A stretch of DNA of 64,000 bases from Haematobia irritans (GCF_050003625.1 NC_134398.1:81438003-81502002), one strand, 5' to 3'. Shown: positions 32,973-44,584, numbered from the stretch's first letter. A program made the numbers and translations. The notes: a model not told the origin generated them from the sequence alone.

Positions 32973-33546
32973 TAGGGCTGTCATTCGGCATCGATTTTTA
33001 TAAATCCTGGGATTCGCGATTTTAAAATATAGAATCCCGATATCTCGGGATTTAGGATTGTAAAATAGTTTAAGTAATAATAATCTACAGTGCCAAAAAA
33101 TTATTGAACATTAAACCAATTTAGTTTAATTCAATTTACGGCCATTTTAATGTAGCTCCGTTAGGCTTTAACTGCCAGTTAACAGAAAGAAAAATTAAAA
33201 TATCTTTGTTGCGGTTAACTTTAACTGAAACATTTTCAGCAGTTAAGTTTCTAACTGACATGTGGAATATATACGCAAGATGACAGATGTTTTCATATCA
33301 CGGTTTAAAAGTTCGTTAGCTAACGTAGCACTAACAAAGCTTCATGAAAATGGGGGTTATTAATAAAAGAACAAGAGTAAATTAAAAAGAAATTTCAAAT
33401 TGCTATAGTTCTTAACGAACAACTAGTCCAACTCAACAAGAAAAGAAAAACAAAAAATGATGACAAAAAAGCAATTTCATATCACTATCTTATTCAGCGA
33501 AACAATTTAAGGATTTAGATTAGATTATATATATTTTCGTATACTT

Positions 33547-34270
33547 CCCTGCCAGCATTTTTTGAATTTGACCGCGCTTCTGAGAATCCCCACCACGTCG
33601 AAAACAGTTGTATAGGATATCCAAAACTCCTCGCAAAAGTGCCGTCACTATTGAGAAGGTGCCTTTTTAGATAAATTTATATCGACGCCAATAAGAGCCC
33701 CATCAAACTATCATAAAAAGTGCATTTAAAGTTAGTTGTAAAAGAATCATTGTGGTCAAGTAAAACACGATTGTCTGGGTGTTTATTAATTTGATTAAAC
33801 ATTTATAAATTCTTATAAATATAACATTTTTCCGAATATCACATCACATTTAACAAAAATTTTTCATTAATAAAAGAATGATATTGAGTTACAAGTTACA
33901 TATTGCATATTATCAGCCGGTGTGTTTATTCTTGATGGAGGCAGCGTATCTGGGAAAATATCTGAAAAACTATCACTTTACTCCATTTGGAAATTCGCAA
34001 ATTGTTCACCAATATACCTTCCATATTTTTAAGCGTAATAATTTTGTTTTCAGTACTTCATTTTCGTTTTTATTTAAATAAATTATAAAAAGCTAGTTGC
34101 GCTTGGTGTTTCACAAAATATAAAATGGCTTTGTAACAATAGTGATGGCAATATAGTTTCATTTACTTTTTTATTTTTTGATACGCATCACAGTTGGCGA
34201 TTGTTGTAGTGTCATTTACGAATCTATGGTAGCGGTGAGGATGAAATGGAACTTTGAAATGCTGGCAGAG
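33547..34270. mobile_element. CCCTGCC-family MITE (724 bp)
   Basis: CCCTGCCAGCATTTTTTGAA to ...TTTGAAATGCTGGCAGAG. It holds GAGAATCCCCACCACGTCGA and TTGCGCTTGGTGTTTCACAA, shared with copies at 20719, 49680, 50119 and 52920. Its reading frames are not conserved. Confidence 0.7.
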
Positions 34271-34467
34271 ATTGTGTTAATCCTTTTGTACTTCATGGTT
34301 TTAAGTAACTTCTTAAAAATATCAAGATATTACAATTTTTATCAGATAAACGCGATCTTGTCATAATGTCGACTTGTGCTTTTTATGGTATACCTCATGT
34401 ATAAATACTTACTCGAGGTGTACCATAAACGTTTACAAATGTTTATTAACCCAATTTGTCGCGTATT

Positions 34468-34585
34468 ACATCTAATAGGCCATACACATTTACTAAAAGT
34501 AGATTTGAAATCCCTTTTTTATAAAGCAAATGACATTTCAAATCTGGGTAAAGTGGATTTTGGAAGTGTAATGTGAATGAGGTAT
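34468..34585. mobile_element. Small CTCAT-ended MITE, copy 1
   Basis: GGCCATACACATTTACTA ... AAGTGTAATGTGAATGAG, with AGATTTGAAATCCC and AAAGTGGATTTTGGAAG inside. Related to 44815-44929 in the copia-type element. Confidence 0.55.
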
Positions 34586-34796
34586 AAGGGCCGTTTGTAC
34601 TGAATGAAGGCTCCAATTTATTAATAAATAATGCATAAAAGCCACAAATTTAACGAATTTGAATTAGTTTTTTCGGGATCCCGTAAAATCCCGGGATTCA
34701 ATAAAATAAAAAATCTCGGTATTCGGGATTAATCCCGCCGCGAAAATGCGAGATTTCGGGACGGGATTTATCCCGGGTGACAGCTCTAATTTCGTA

Positions 34797-35198
34797 GCAC
34801 TGGATACCCTAAGCAGTCACGGATACCCTAAGCAGTCACGGACTAAAAGAAAACAGAGTACTCGTTTATCCAGGACATCTCCAAAAAATATGCAACACTG
34901 TCATCAGCTGTTTAAAAACAATCACAGAAAACAAGTGAAATCTTAAATTTTTAATGTATGAAATGCTCAAATAGTTATAAATATGTACTGCTGAGATTAT
35001 TCATGACACTGTATCACTTTGAATTTCATGATATTCGATAAATTAGTCACAATAAACTGCTATTGTGAATCTAAAAAGCGTCACTTTATCAAAATGCAAT
35101 CTGGTAACACCGACTCGACTTGCACTGATGAGATGTTCTGGATAGAACACCAGTGCAACGAGTGTTAAAAGAAAACAAGTGTTAAAAGAAAACAGCCC
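34797..35198. repeat. AGGGCTG-family element, right part
   Basis: GCACTGGATACCCTAAGC to ...TTAAAAGAAAACAGCCCT. It provides uninterrupted versions of sites that are split in the nest at 49578-53748 (for example AGAACACCAGTGCAACG). A GGATACCCTAAGCAGTCAC piece is duplicated in tandem near 34801. Confidence 0.65.
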
Positions 35199-35200
35199 TA

Positions 35201-36629
35201 CCCAATAAACACAAACGTTTGAAAAATGCTAAATTTCAACAATTTTTCAAACATTTTTCCAAAGGATTAGGGTAATATTCAAGTTGAGAAATTGTTGAGA
35301 AAATCGCGTTCTCCACAAAAAACAGACATTACCCTCAACAGTGAAATTCAACACATTAGCAATAATATCTCAAGTATTATCCTCAAATTGAAATGCATCG
35401 CTACTCAATAATTTGTCAAACAATTTTCGATGCGAGTCAAATTCAAAATTAACATCGTTGCAAAAACTTTTCAAACTAAATTTGTATGAATGATATCCCC
35501 ACTTCAAATTGAAAGTCAAAGCCAAAATTCTATGAATTTTGTATAATTTATTCCTTTTCATCAAAATAAAATATATAATAATACACTACACTACATAATA
35601 CACTACAATACCAATTGATAAATAATAATTTTATTAAACATATCAACAAATAAGAACAAAAACAAACAACAAACCTTTAAATATCTTAAACATTATTAGT
35701 AAAGACTTTTGCATTGATAATTCGATTTCCTTCCATTTGGTTCCTTCCTTTTATTAACATGCGGGCAATTTGGAATTAGGAACGTACTGGACCGCGTGTT
35801 AGAATCGATTTCCAGCAGAAGGAATTCACAAAATATCGATTTTAAACTGATAATAGCATATGAATTAAACTGGCGATGTGATGCACATTTTCATCCAGAA
35901 GTTGTTGATTTCAACAATTTGTTGTTTTTAACAATTTTAATTGGTTGCACTTGTAACGTTTCTGGAAACTTTTTCTTGTCGATAAGCCACTCATTTTTCA
36001 TTGGTCAGCTTCTTATTGTTTGCAAGAATGTAGCATCCAAAGATTTTAGTTTTCTGCAAAGAGATTTAAATTTAGTGACTTCTTTAAAGTGTTGATTTAT
36101 TTTTCATATTGACGTACCAATTATTATAAACTATTTGAAGCAGTTCCAGTTAATTGTCCACCATTTTTTCATTGGTCAGCTTTTTAATGTTTTCAAGAAC
36201 GTAGAATCCATGATTTTAGTTTTCTGCAAAGAGATATACTTTTAGTGACTTCCTTAAAGTTTTATTTCATTTTTTATTTTCACTTACCTATTTTTATAAA
36301 CTATTTGGTTATTTGCTTAAATTTTCAATTTTTTTTTTTATTTCTTGCAATTGACCACGAACTTCGTTGCACAAATAAGTATTGAAAACCACATGGTTTT
36401 TTCGTTGCATTTTAGGGTAGTGTTTTGTCAAAGTTGTTTCATATTATCTTCAACACCTTTTCGAAGATTTCGTCAAAATTTTGGAAAATTGGAAGTAATT
36501 CGCAAACAATTTGAAGATGTATTGAAGATGAGCTATTTCAAGTTAAGTTGAATTTATGTTGAAAATTATATTTACCCTCAAACTGAAAAGTTGTTGCATT
36601 TGAAAAACGCTCATCCTGTGTTTATTGGG
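35201..36629. mobile_element. CCCAAT-family MITE, copy 1 (1429 bp)
   Basis: CCCAATAAACACAAACGTTT to ...ATCCTGTGTTTATTGGG, with TA on both sides (35199-35200, 36630-36631). Near-identical copies lie at 51171 and 53923. It ends about 305 bp before the mRpS18B start codon. Confidence 0.85.
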
Positions 36630-36631
36630 TA

Positions 36632-36934
36632 TTGATACATTTCCATGTTTTCTCTATTTTAAATTTTCCTCTTGTTGAACAATGTGTTTTTAAATCAATA
36701 TGGCGGCTGTCATTTTTCTTGTTGCAATACTAAAACTACGTTACTAAATAAGTCTTGGTTAACTGAATGTACGACAGGGATGTTTTGCTGAATAGTACTT
36801 TTTCACTTAAAAATAATACCTTTTCGATACTTTTTAAAAAATTGCATTTTCCATCCCTGGTTCGTCCACTACATGTTACAAAACAAATTTTCCGATGTTC
36901 CATTAAATTGAAAATAGTTGAGAGAATATACATC
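36632..36934. promoter_or_regulatory. Upstream region and 5' leader of mRpS18B
   Basis: Sequence between the MITE and the start codon. It includes ATGGCGGCTGTCATTT near 36700. The reading frame is open upstream to 36767, but that stretch lacks mitochondrial-targeting character and I treat it as leader. No clear TATA box. Confidence 0.4.
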
Positions 36935-37573
36935 ATGATTAAACTAAGCCGGGGATTGGGAAGTATATTCACACGGATTGCATTCAATCATACTGGTGCC
37001 AGTTCGCATTTATCTCAATCGATTCACACAGCACGTGCCCTATATTGCGAAAATCACAAGCAAGCTGAAGTAGACGCAGCATTACCGGTGGAAGAAAATC
37101 CAGAAGAAAAACGTGAACTTACTGAACAAGACATAAAGTTAGCAAGAAAAGATCGTACCAAAGTAATTCCTGTGGAGACATCCATACGTTATTTGTCCAG
37201 CTCTTCATATAAACAAACGTACGGAGAACACCTGGTGTGGGAACAGTACCGACGTAATCATAAGGGTCCTTTCCCACCCCGCAAAACTCGGAAGACCTGC
37301 ATTCGCCAAGGATTAATTAGCACAGGAAATCCCTGTCCAATTTGTAGAGACGAATACTTGGTGCTGGACCATCGTAATATCGAACTTTTAAAGCAATTTA
37401 TATCGCCGCAAACAGGCCAAGTGTTGAGTTACACAAAAACAGGGCTGTGTCAGAAAAAGCACTTGCAACTATTAGTTGCCGTAGAGCGAGCTTGGGATTA
37501 TGGTCTGTTGACCTTTGATGTGCCTTACCGTGAATTTGATTATAGCGAATACGCCCAGAAAACACAAGCATAG
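36935..37573 (+). CDS. mRpS18B: Mitochondrial ribosomal protein S18B (small subunit)
   Basis: A 212-residue protein of the bS18 family, a component of the mitochondrial ribosome small subunit. The chosen ATG follows ACATC and opens a basic, Arg/Ser-rich start (MIKLSRGLGSIFTRIAF) of the kind that targets proteins to mitochondria; an in-frame ATG at 36767 would add 56 residues without such character. The S18 core lies at about residues 120-195, with GNPCPICRDEYLVLDHRN (Cys134, Cys137), TGLCQKKH (Cys172) and AVERAWDYGLLTF; these cysteines fit the zinc-binding mS18 pattern. Length agrees with fly orthologues from memory. It is a single uninterrupted exon. The next gene starts 44 bp downstream. 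Confidence 0.93.
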   Translation: MIKLSRGLGSIFTRIAFNHTGASSHLSQSIHTARALYCENHKQAEVDAALPVEENPEEKRELTEQDIKLARKDRTKVIPVETSIRYLSSSSYKQTYGEHLVWEQYRRNHKGPFPPRKTRKTCIRQGLISTGNPCPICRDEYLVLDHRNIELLKQFISPQTGQVLSYTKTGLCQKKHLQLLVAVERAWDYGLLTFDVPYREFDYSEYAQKTQA

Positions 37574-37617
37574 TAAAAAAACAAAAGAATTAATATAAAA
37601 ACGAAGTCGATCTATCA

Positions 37618-39096
37618 ATGGAGAAAAAGTCGGGCGAAGAATTCAAAAGTCAGCAGTACACATTTGTGATTGTAGGTGGTGGTATTGCTGGTGTCACATG
37701 TGCCGAAACTGTTGCAATTTCTTGTCCTGAGGAAACAATCTTATTACTAACGGAATCAAATATTGTGAAGACAGTTACAAATCTGGAACCTGTAGCACGT
37801 TATCTGCATAAATTCGACGTACTAGAAAGAACACTGGCGGCTACCTCTGCAGGAAGTTCCGCACAAATGTTCTTAGCACCTACTATAAAAACTCGGGTTG
37901 ACCGCCTAAAACACATTGAGGCGAAAGAAAAGTACATTTTGACCGAAGAAGGCCAGAAAATACACTATCAGTATTTGTGCTTATGTACCGGCGGTAGACC
38001 ACGTCTAATAGAGGAAAACAATTCTCATGTACTTGGCATACGAGATACAGATTCGGTGATTGAATTGCAAAATCGATTGGTAAACTCGAACAGTATTGTG
38101 TTGGTTGGTAATGGTGGAATTGCTAGTGAATTGGCCTATGAACTTAAAGGCGTTGATGTTCATTGGGTAGTTAAGGACAATCATATTGCCTCAACATTTA
38201 TTGATCCAGGGGCAGCATTCTTTTTTCAACAAGTTGATAAAATTCGGCAATCGACTACAGAACCTAATGCAGAGAAACCAAAAGGTGTAGTAAAACGCTT
38301 GCGCTACGATGAAATCGAATCATCCGTTAGCAAGAATAAAAAAGGTGCTGCCTTAGGCCCAGATTGGCACAAAAATTATGAATTCAGGGGAGCAAATTCT
38401 AGTGTAAATTCTCCAATAATTCACTTTAAATCGGTCATCAAGAGCATGCAAGAATTCTTTGACGATACCCAAAACAAGAACCTAATGAAAGTCGAACTTA
38501 GCACTGGGGAAGTATTGATTTGCGACTTCCTTGTCTCTGCCACAGGTGTAAATCCACGTCTAGACTATAGCTGCGATCCACCTCTTGATCTTTCTGACAT
38601 TGATCATGGCATTAAAGTGGACGAAATGATGAAAACCTCTAATGAATATGTTTATTCAGCGGGTGATGTGTGTACTGCGTCATGGAATGAAGCTAAACAT
38701 TGGTTTCAAATGCGTTTGTGGACTCAGGCTAGACAAATGGGATCAATGGCGGGAAGAAGTATGGCTGCTGATTTTCTCAATGAAATCGTGTATCAAGATT
38801 TTTGCTTCGAGCTCTTTGGACATGTAACCCAATTATTCGGCATGTCCGTTATTCTTTTGGGCCGTTTTAATGCTCAAGGTTTGGGTAACGATTATGAAAT
38901 TCTTTTAAGATCAACTCCCGGACATGAATACATCAAATTTATCATCCAAGATGGCAAGTTGCGTGGCGCTATTCTTATTGGCAATACAGATCTGGCAGAA
39001 ACGTGTGAAAACTTAATTCTCAACGGCATTGACCTAACGCCGTTTGGCGATGATATTCTAAATCCCGACATCGACATAGAAGATTACTTCGACTAA
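37618..39096 (+). CDS. PYROXD1-type pyridine nucleotide-disulphide oxidoreductase
   Basis: A 492-residue FAD/NAD(P)H enzyme, matching PYROXD1 (about 500 residues in human) and Drosophila CG10721. The N-terminal dinucleotide motif FVIVGGGIAGVTCAE (Gly20-Gly25) binds FAD. A second, SIVLVGNGGIASELAYEL (from residue 159), binds NAD(P)H. EYVYSAGDVCTASW (residues 343-356) is the FAD-contacting segment near the C-terminal third. No CxxxxC redox pair is visible at the usual place, as in PYROXD1. In vertebrates PYROXD1 protects the tRNA ligase RTCB from oxidation; a like role here is inference. The gene is intronless and starts 44 bp after mRpS18B. No polyadenylation signal lies in that gap. Confidence 0.92.
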   Translation: MEKKSGEEFKSQQYTFVIVGGGIAGVTCAETVAISCPEETILLLTESNIVKTVTNLEPVARYLHKFDVLERTLAATSAGSSAQMFLAPTIKTRVDRLKHIEAKEKYILTEEGQKIHYQYLCLCTGGRPRLIEENNSHVLGIRDTDSVIELQNRLVNSNSIVLVGNGGIASELAYELKGVDVHWVVKDNHIASTFIDPGAAFFFQQVDKIRQSTTEPNAEKPKGVVKRLRYDEIESSVSKNKKGAALGPDWHKNYEFRGANSSVNSPIIHFKSVIKSMQEFFDDTQNKNLMKVELSTGEVLICDFLVSATGVNPRLDYSCDPPLDLSDIDHGIKVDEMMKTSNEYVYSAGDVCTASWNEAKHWFQMRLWTQARQMGSMAGRSMAADFLNEIVYQDFCFELFGHVTQLFGMSVILLGRFNAQGLGNDYEILLRSTPGHEYIKFIIQDGKLRGAILIGNTDLAETCENLILNGIDLTPFGDDILNPDIDIEDYFD

Positions 39097-39097
39097 A

Positions 39098-39103
39098 ATT
39101 AAA
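39098..39103 (+). terminator. Candidate polyadenylation signal ATTAAA
   Basis: ATTAAA begins two bases after the PYROXD1-like stop codon, followed by a T-rich stretch at 39120-39140. It would give a very short 3' UTR, possibly shared with mRpS18B. Confidence 0.35.
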
Positions 39104-39840
39104 ATCTATTTAAAAAATTCTTGTTGATTTTATTTTTGCTTTTTACATAGGCTGGGATCCTGGTAAGTTTCAGCAAACAATGGGTTGAAGAGCCCGCTAA
39201 ACATATTTGTTATCCTTTTAAAGGCGACAGTAGAACATTGTACGACCGCATAAATTCTAATGTTTAAACTCACACAACGCACAAAGAAGTGAAACTCTTT
39301 CAAGACCCATATCTCAAGATACAAGGTCTTCCTCATGCATCATTTATGTGGTTAGAATCTGAAGAACAAACTGCGTAAAACATCGATTTTGATAAATTTG
39401 TATCCCTTCTTAAGTTCTCTTATGAAGAATGAATATTTTATTTCCCGCTTTTCATTTCAACGGCTAATGACTCATATTTAGACCATAACGTTCTGAATAA
39501 AACATTAGAATTACAAGTTAAGGTTATTCGTAAATTATTTTAAGAAATTATATGATAATTTCGCGCTATACCGGTCGAATTTTGAATTATCGACTGTGTA
39601 CTTTTTTATTTTCTAACAATCGACTCGTCTAAATTTGGAAAAAAATTAGAAAGTCGACTTTTCTACATTTTGAAAAGGTCGACGTTTGACTTTGTGTTGA
39701 ATGGTTCAGTAAGACCATGTATGTTACATACCCAGTAGAATTTTGTTCTTACATCTTCAGCAACATAAATTGCTCATATATTCTATATACCGTCTAATGT
39801 GTATTTTATATATTTATCCAGACTGAAAAAAAAGTTTAAT
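39104..39840. other. Intergenic, no gene seen
   Basis: AT-rich spacer. TCGACTTTTCTACATTTTG and TCGACTCGTCTAAATTTG near 39600-39670 hint at an unnamed repeat with ATCGACT words. Confidence 0.5.
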
Positions 39841-40805
39841 CTAATCACGGCATTCGATATCGAATTCATAATCGTATCGAAAAAATTGTCGATACGATTA
39901 AAAGTTTGGATCACGGGATTCGATCGAAATTTGATGCAATTTCTTAAGCGTTGCCAACAGCAAAAAACGAAGCAGAACAAAATGAAATAACAAAATTAAG
40001 TTAGCGTCGCAAAATAGAATGTAGAAAAAAAACATGTTTTTGGAGGTTTCAAAGTAAATTGTATTGCATTATGTCTTATGGACCCATACATTCCTCCGAA
40101 TTCCTTCCTAATTGGAGGATGAGATGAGTATAGAATAATTTGGCGACAAATAAGGAATAAAAGTGCACATTGTTATTGGTGTAAGTACATGGGTTTGAAA
40201 TGGTGTGCACTGTTAGAAAGTCACCTTTTGCAGGCTCAATGGACGATTTCGGCTGACGAAGGAGGCGATCAATGGAAAATAATTTTTTGGTGGCATGTCA
40301 ACGTCAATTCTATCACATTACAATTGTCTGCAGTCTTACAATTTTTTGCGAGTGGAAGCCTTCATAATTCACTATTCTTACAAGGTGGTCCAGAAGCGTT
40401 ATGTTGTCACGGAATGGTACGGTATTTGGTTGATCACAATCTCTTGGATATCGATCTAGATCTAGTACCCTTTATATATGGTTATTTGCCAAGTTAGGAT
40501 GCTCGCTCCCGAACTCGACTATGACCAATTTTTGATTAACTTTTATTGGAGTTCCATTAGTCCTAAATATTCAAAATATTTTCATTTTATGTAAATTTAC
40601 TACAAATTAGCAACAATTCGAACTAAAACTAATATATTTACTATTAATATATGGCGAAAACAATGTAAAAAACAAGTGAAAATGTTTTACGATTGCAATT
40701 TACCAATCGAAAAAATTGTCGATCCAAAAAACTCGATATCGACTCCCGTGATCCGAAAAATTTAGATTTCGATCAAAAGTTCTCGATATCGAATGCCGTG
40801 ATTAG
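39841..40805. mobile_element. 965-bp element with perfect 23-bp inverted ends
   Basis: It begins CTAATCACGGCATTCGATAT and continues CGA; the last 23 bases are the exact complement. The subterminal parts repeat TCGAAAAAATTGTCGAT and ATCACGGGATTCGAT. Flanking bases give no clear duplication. A 102-codon frame at 40189-40497 is inside; I see no known domain in it. Confidence 0.7.
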
Positions 40806-40847
40806 CCCCCTGATTTGACAACGACATGTGAAAAACAAACTTATTAT

Positions 40848-40882
40848 ACCCTGTACCACAGTAGTGGTGAAGGGTATAATTA
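40848..40882. repeat. GGTATAA palindromic repeat piece
   Basis: ATACCCTGTACCACAGTAGT...GGTGAAGGGTATAATT, the inverted form of the start of the dispersed repeat at 18526. Confidence 0.6.
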
Positions 40883-41211
40883 CCCAACATAGGCCCACAA
40901 TTTGTTATTCGAAACTAACTGCCTGTTCATGAAACACAAAATCGACTCGAGACGAATCGTTCGTCTAGATTGAAACTAAAATAACTTTAGTTGCTAGAAA
41001 ATTCTGAAATTGGTCATGAACTCATTTTTATGATTTACTGTCGAACACCGAAAAAATTGGGATTCCACATTTTGTAGTTAAATTTTATTTTGTACTGAAT
41101 GGAAAAAATCTATACACCAACTTCAAAATCATTTTCAAAACTACTACTTCATACAATAAAATATAGAACAGCACATAACACTTCCAAATGGTACTTCAAG
41201 ACTTTCCCTTG

Positions 41212-42383
41212 TTATCTGATGTTAGAGTTTTGTAATCCAAGTTGAGAGCAAAGATCTGCCAATCTAGTTTGTTGCAAAGGCTTCGTCATCAAATCAGCTA
41301 ATTGCTCTTCCGTAGATATTTGCTGAACTTTCAGTTCCTTTTCAGAGACTTTTTCGCGAATAAAGAAATGCTTCAAACACGTTAGTTCTGTATATAAACG
41401 TTTGAGCCAAATAACTTCCTTAGCAGCTTCAGAGGCAGCAACTATCTCGGCTTCAGTTGTGGAAGTTGTAACCATTGCTTGTTGTTGGCTTTTCCAAGAT
41501 ACCACACCGTTACCATACATAGCTACAACTCCTGTTGTGGATCTTCCAGTTTTGAGACATCCTCCAAAATCCGCATCAATAAAGCATTGTAATTCTCCTT
41601 TTATTTGCCTTTTGTATTGAATGCAGTAGCTTGCAGTGCCAGAAATATATCGAAAAAATATTATGTTTATGCGAGTTATATCTTCCTTTGATGGGGTTTC
41701 CAAACATCTTGATCAATCATAGGCGTTGATACCGGTCTTCACTTAGAAAAATTAAATTTTTCTAAAATTTTTCTGGCATATGCTTGTTGGCCGATTTCTA
41801 TACCCTCTTCATTACATTTGATTTCCAATCCCAAAAAGTAACTCGCTTCCTTTGTTGTTATCTTGAATTCCTTTTTTAATTGTTCCAGAATAATTTTGAT
41901 GTCATGAAGATTTGTTGCAGCTACAAGACCGCCATCTACATACAGAGTTAGTATTGTTGTGTTTCCTTTAGTGTCCTTTGTGTAGATGCATGGATCAGCT
42001 TCGCTTATTTTAAGAACAAGCTTTTGCAAATAGCTGCCAATTTTTTGATTCCAACAACGTGGTGCTTGTTTTAATCCATATAAGCTCCTTTTCAATCTGC
42101 ATACTCTCCCTGTACCGTCTTCAAAACCTTCAGGTTGTTTCATGAAAATTGTTTCTTCTAGATTTCCATAAAGAAACGCCGTTGACACATCGAACTGCGC
42201 TATGTTAAATGCATGCATTGAACTGCAGCTATACTTAAAATTGCCCCAAATTGCTTCCATTCTTGCGACTGGACTGAATGTTTCTTCGTAATCAATACCT
42301 TTAGACTGTTTGTAACCTTTTATGACAAGTCTGGCCTGGAATTTGTCCAGAGTTCCATCAGGATTTGACTTAACTTTAAACAC
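41212..42383 (-). pseudogene. copia RT and RNase H, broken
   Basis: Minus strand. RT blocks FQARLVIKGYKQSKGIDYEE, QFDVSTAFLYGNLEETIFM and SLYGLKQAPRCWNQ are intact. The active site reads YVDG (complement of 41931-41942) in place of YVDD, so the polymerase was dead before or soon after other damage. After a stop at the junction near 41739, RNase H follows: CFIDADFGGC, STTGVV, WKSQQQAMVTTSTTEAEIVA, with internal loss after YTELTCLKH. It ends ADLCSQLGLQN. Confidence 0.87.
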
Positions 42384-42903
42384 CCGTTTTGGGGGAAGCG
42401 CTTTGAATCCTTTTGGCTATTTGACTAATTCCCACGTATCATTTTCTTTTAGAGATTCCTTTTCTCTTTGCATAGCTTCAATCCATTGTACCTTTTCGGA
42501 GCTTTTCTTTACATCTTCATACGATAATGGAGTCTTTATATTTTTGACGAAATCTTGAGCTTCCAACACAAAATTGTCAAATTTTTTATTTTTCAAGTTT
42601 GAGCGGTCTCTTAAGCTATATTTGCTCTGTGTATTTGAATTTTCATTTGTTTCAAATACGTGAAAATCACCGTTATCACATTCTTCAAAGTCATCTACAC
42701 TGGGTATGATTTCTTGTTCAGTTTCCTGTGGCATATTCTCTTCGCTATATTCTTCTTCTGAATATGCTTCCCGTGCTTTTTCGTAATTTTTGGAAAATAA
42801 TTTCACTTTATTATCTTCTTGGGAAATTGTGTCCTCTATGATGTCAGAATTGTCTTGACAACTTATTATCTCTTCACAAAAGCGAACATCTCTTGACAAT
42901 ACT
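42384..42903 (-). pseudogene. copia integrase C-terminus to RT linker
   Basis: Minus-strand frame 42899-42417, acidic and Ser-rich (EEYSEENMPQETEQEIIPSV), then VQWIEAMQREKESLKENDTW and ELVK, one nonsense codon, then PKGFKALPPKRV. WxxAMxxEx.SL..N.TWELV is the conserved lead-in to copia RT. The upstream edge is the insertion at 42906. Confidence 0.8.
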
Positions 42904-42905
42904 AT

Positions 42906-44582
42906 CCCAGTCAGAAAAAAACCATCGGAAAAGCGTTGTGAACGGTTGATACACGATGGGAAAAAGCGTTGTTACAACCCCAAAATGATAACATCATTCC
43001 ACGGTGTATTGATTGTATTTAACAACGTTTTCAAAGCGTCATGAAAACAATATTTTATACGCTTTTCCGATGGTTTAACGAACGCTTTGAAAACCCCAAA
43101 ATGATAACATCGTTATACGGTGTATCGATGGTTTTTACAATCATTAAAAAGCACTGAAAAACAAAATTGCATACGTCTTTCCAATTGTTTCTAGAAGATT
43201 TTGTCAAAATTTTATTTGTATAGAAAATTTTGCCAAAATGTTATTTCTATAGAAAATATTGTCAAAATGTTATTTCTGCCCGCCTTGCATACACAGGGTC
43301 TTGGGTTCCAAACCAGATTCGACCAAACACCAAAATGTTTTTTTTTCAGTGTTGGATAATCCCAACTCGGTAATGCTGGTGACATTTCTGAGTGTTTCAA
43401 AACTTCTCTAAGTGGTTTCACTGCAATGTGTAACGCCGTTCGGACTCCGCTATAAAAAGGAGGTCCCTTGTCGTTGAGCCTAACATAGAATTGAGCAGCA
43501 CTCAGTGATAAGAGAGAAGTTCCCCACTGTGGTAACACAATGGACTGAATAGTCTAAGTGAGCCTGATACATCGGGCTGCCACCTAAGATAACCTAACCT
43601 AGAATTAGATTGAATCGATTTTGCAATGTCCGTCTCCCTGTCTCACACTGGTGTATTTGGAACACGGTTGCCACAATTGGTAGAATTCTAGCAAAAATGG
43701 TAAATTTTTGACTGCTTGATAGACTTGTAGGATTGGTAGATTTTGCAAAATATTCCTCTCCAACTAAGAAGGGTTTTAGACGATGCAATAATTGCATGCA
43801 ATAATTGCACGCAATTCTTGTTTGTAGGCAAACGGGGTAGAAAAAATTTCATGTTTTCCGTTCCTCTTGCAATTTTTTGACATTTCTGAAACTTGAAATT
43901 TCAAGCGATTGCATGAAAAATTTCAACGTATAAATGCTGAAGTTTTTAAGAAGCAACTTTAAAAGAGAATACAAAAACTTGCACGCAACCAATTGCATCG
44001 TCTAAAACCCCTCTAAGAGGTAATTTATAAATAGAAATAAAATTTTCCATAGAAATAAAATGTTGACAAAATTGTCTATAGAAATGAAATCTTGACAAAA
44101 TTTTCTATTGAAATAAAATTTGGACAAAATTTTCTATAGAGATAGGATTTTGACAAAATTTTTGTGAAAAAAAGTAGTTATGTCTAACAAAATTTCTTCA
44201 ATTAGTCGATAAATAAGTACTTATATTTGGGTTTTGCCGTGATGTCAGCGTTTAGTTTAGTTAAAACTTTCTACAATTGCCTCATTTGTAAAATTAACCA
44301 AAATTGTTGTTCCTAGTTGTTTCACTGTTAATGTACATATTCACTTTATATGATAAAGGAACATTATCCTATTATAAATCAATTCATATCAACAATAATA
44401 CATCCATTACTCATTAAAAACCATTGGACATTGATGGAACATGCATTTTCAACGACAATTTTATGGAAAATTTACTATTTAAAAACCGTCAATTAATTTG
44501 TTTAGCAAGCGTTGTTTCAACGTTGGCTTCCAACGCTGTTACAACGCTCAATATTTATAACCATCGTAAATTTCTGACTGGG
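42906..44582. mobile_element. CCCAGTC-ended element (1677 bp) in the copia-type element
   Basis: The ends are CCCAGTCAGAAAAAAACC and, inverted, CCCAGTCAGAAATTTACG. AT lies on both sides (42904-42905, 44583-44584), and joining the flanks restores the copia frame NHSIVLSRD. The arms repeat AAAGCGTTGT/ACAACGCTTT and CCATCG words. The middle holds a SINE (43278-43602) and TATAGAAATAAAATTTTGAC arrays (43200-43270, 44030-44160). Confidence 0.83.
43278..43602 (+). repeat. tRNA-derived SINE, copy 2
   Basis: CCCGCCTTGCATACACAGGG then GGGTTCCAAACCAGATTCG (B-box region), body GCAGCACTCAGTGATAAGAG, tail TAAGATAACCTAACCTA. Same family as 6621-6972. The A box and first bases are missing, so it is 5'-truncated. 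Confidence 0.65.
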
Positions 44583-44584
44583 AT

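Larger units (their letters stand above)
32973..34788. mobile_element. hAT-type MITE with GGGATT ends, split by another MITE
   Basis: The ends are TAGGGCTGTCATTCGG and, inverted, TAGAGCTGTCACCCGG. Flanks ATTTCGAA and ATTTCGTA match at 7 of 8 bases. The arms are rich in ATCCCGGGATT-like words. A CCCTGCC-family MITE (33547-34270) and a small CTCAT-ended MITE (34468-34585) lie inside. Confidence 0.75.

Noticed and set aside
35370..35564. 64- and 68-codon open frames kept in all three long CCCAAT copies
   Set aside because: The copies are so alike that open frames would persist by chance, and most differences I can see change the amino acid, which argues against selection for a protein.
36767..36934. 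Upstream in-frame ATG extending mRpS18B by 56 residues
   Set aside because: The extension is unlike a mitochondrial leader and unlike the family; the ATG at 36935 gives the expected start.
40189..40497. 102-codon frame as a host gene
   Set aside because: It lies inside an element with perfect inverted ends and shows no domain I recognise; kept only as a note on that element.
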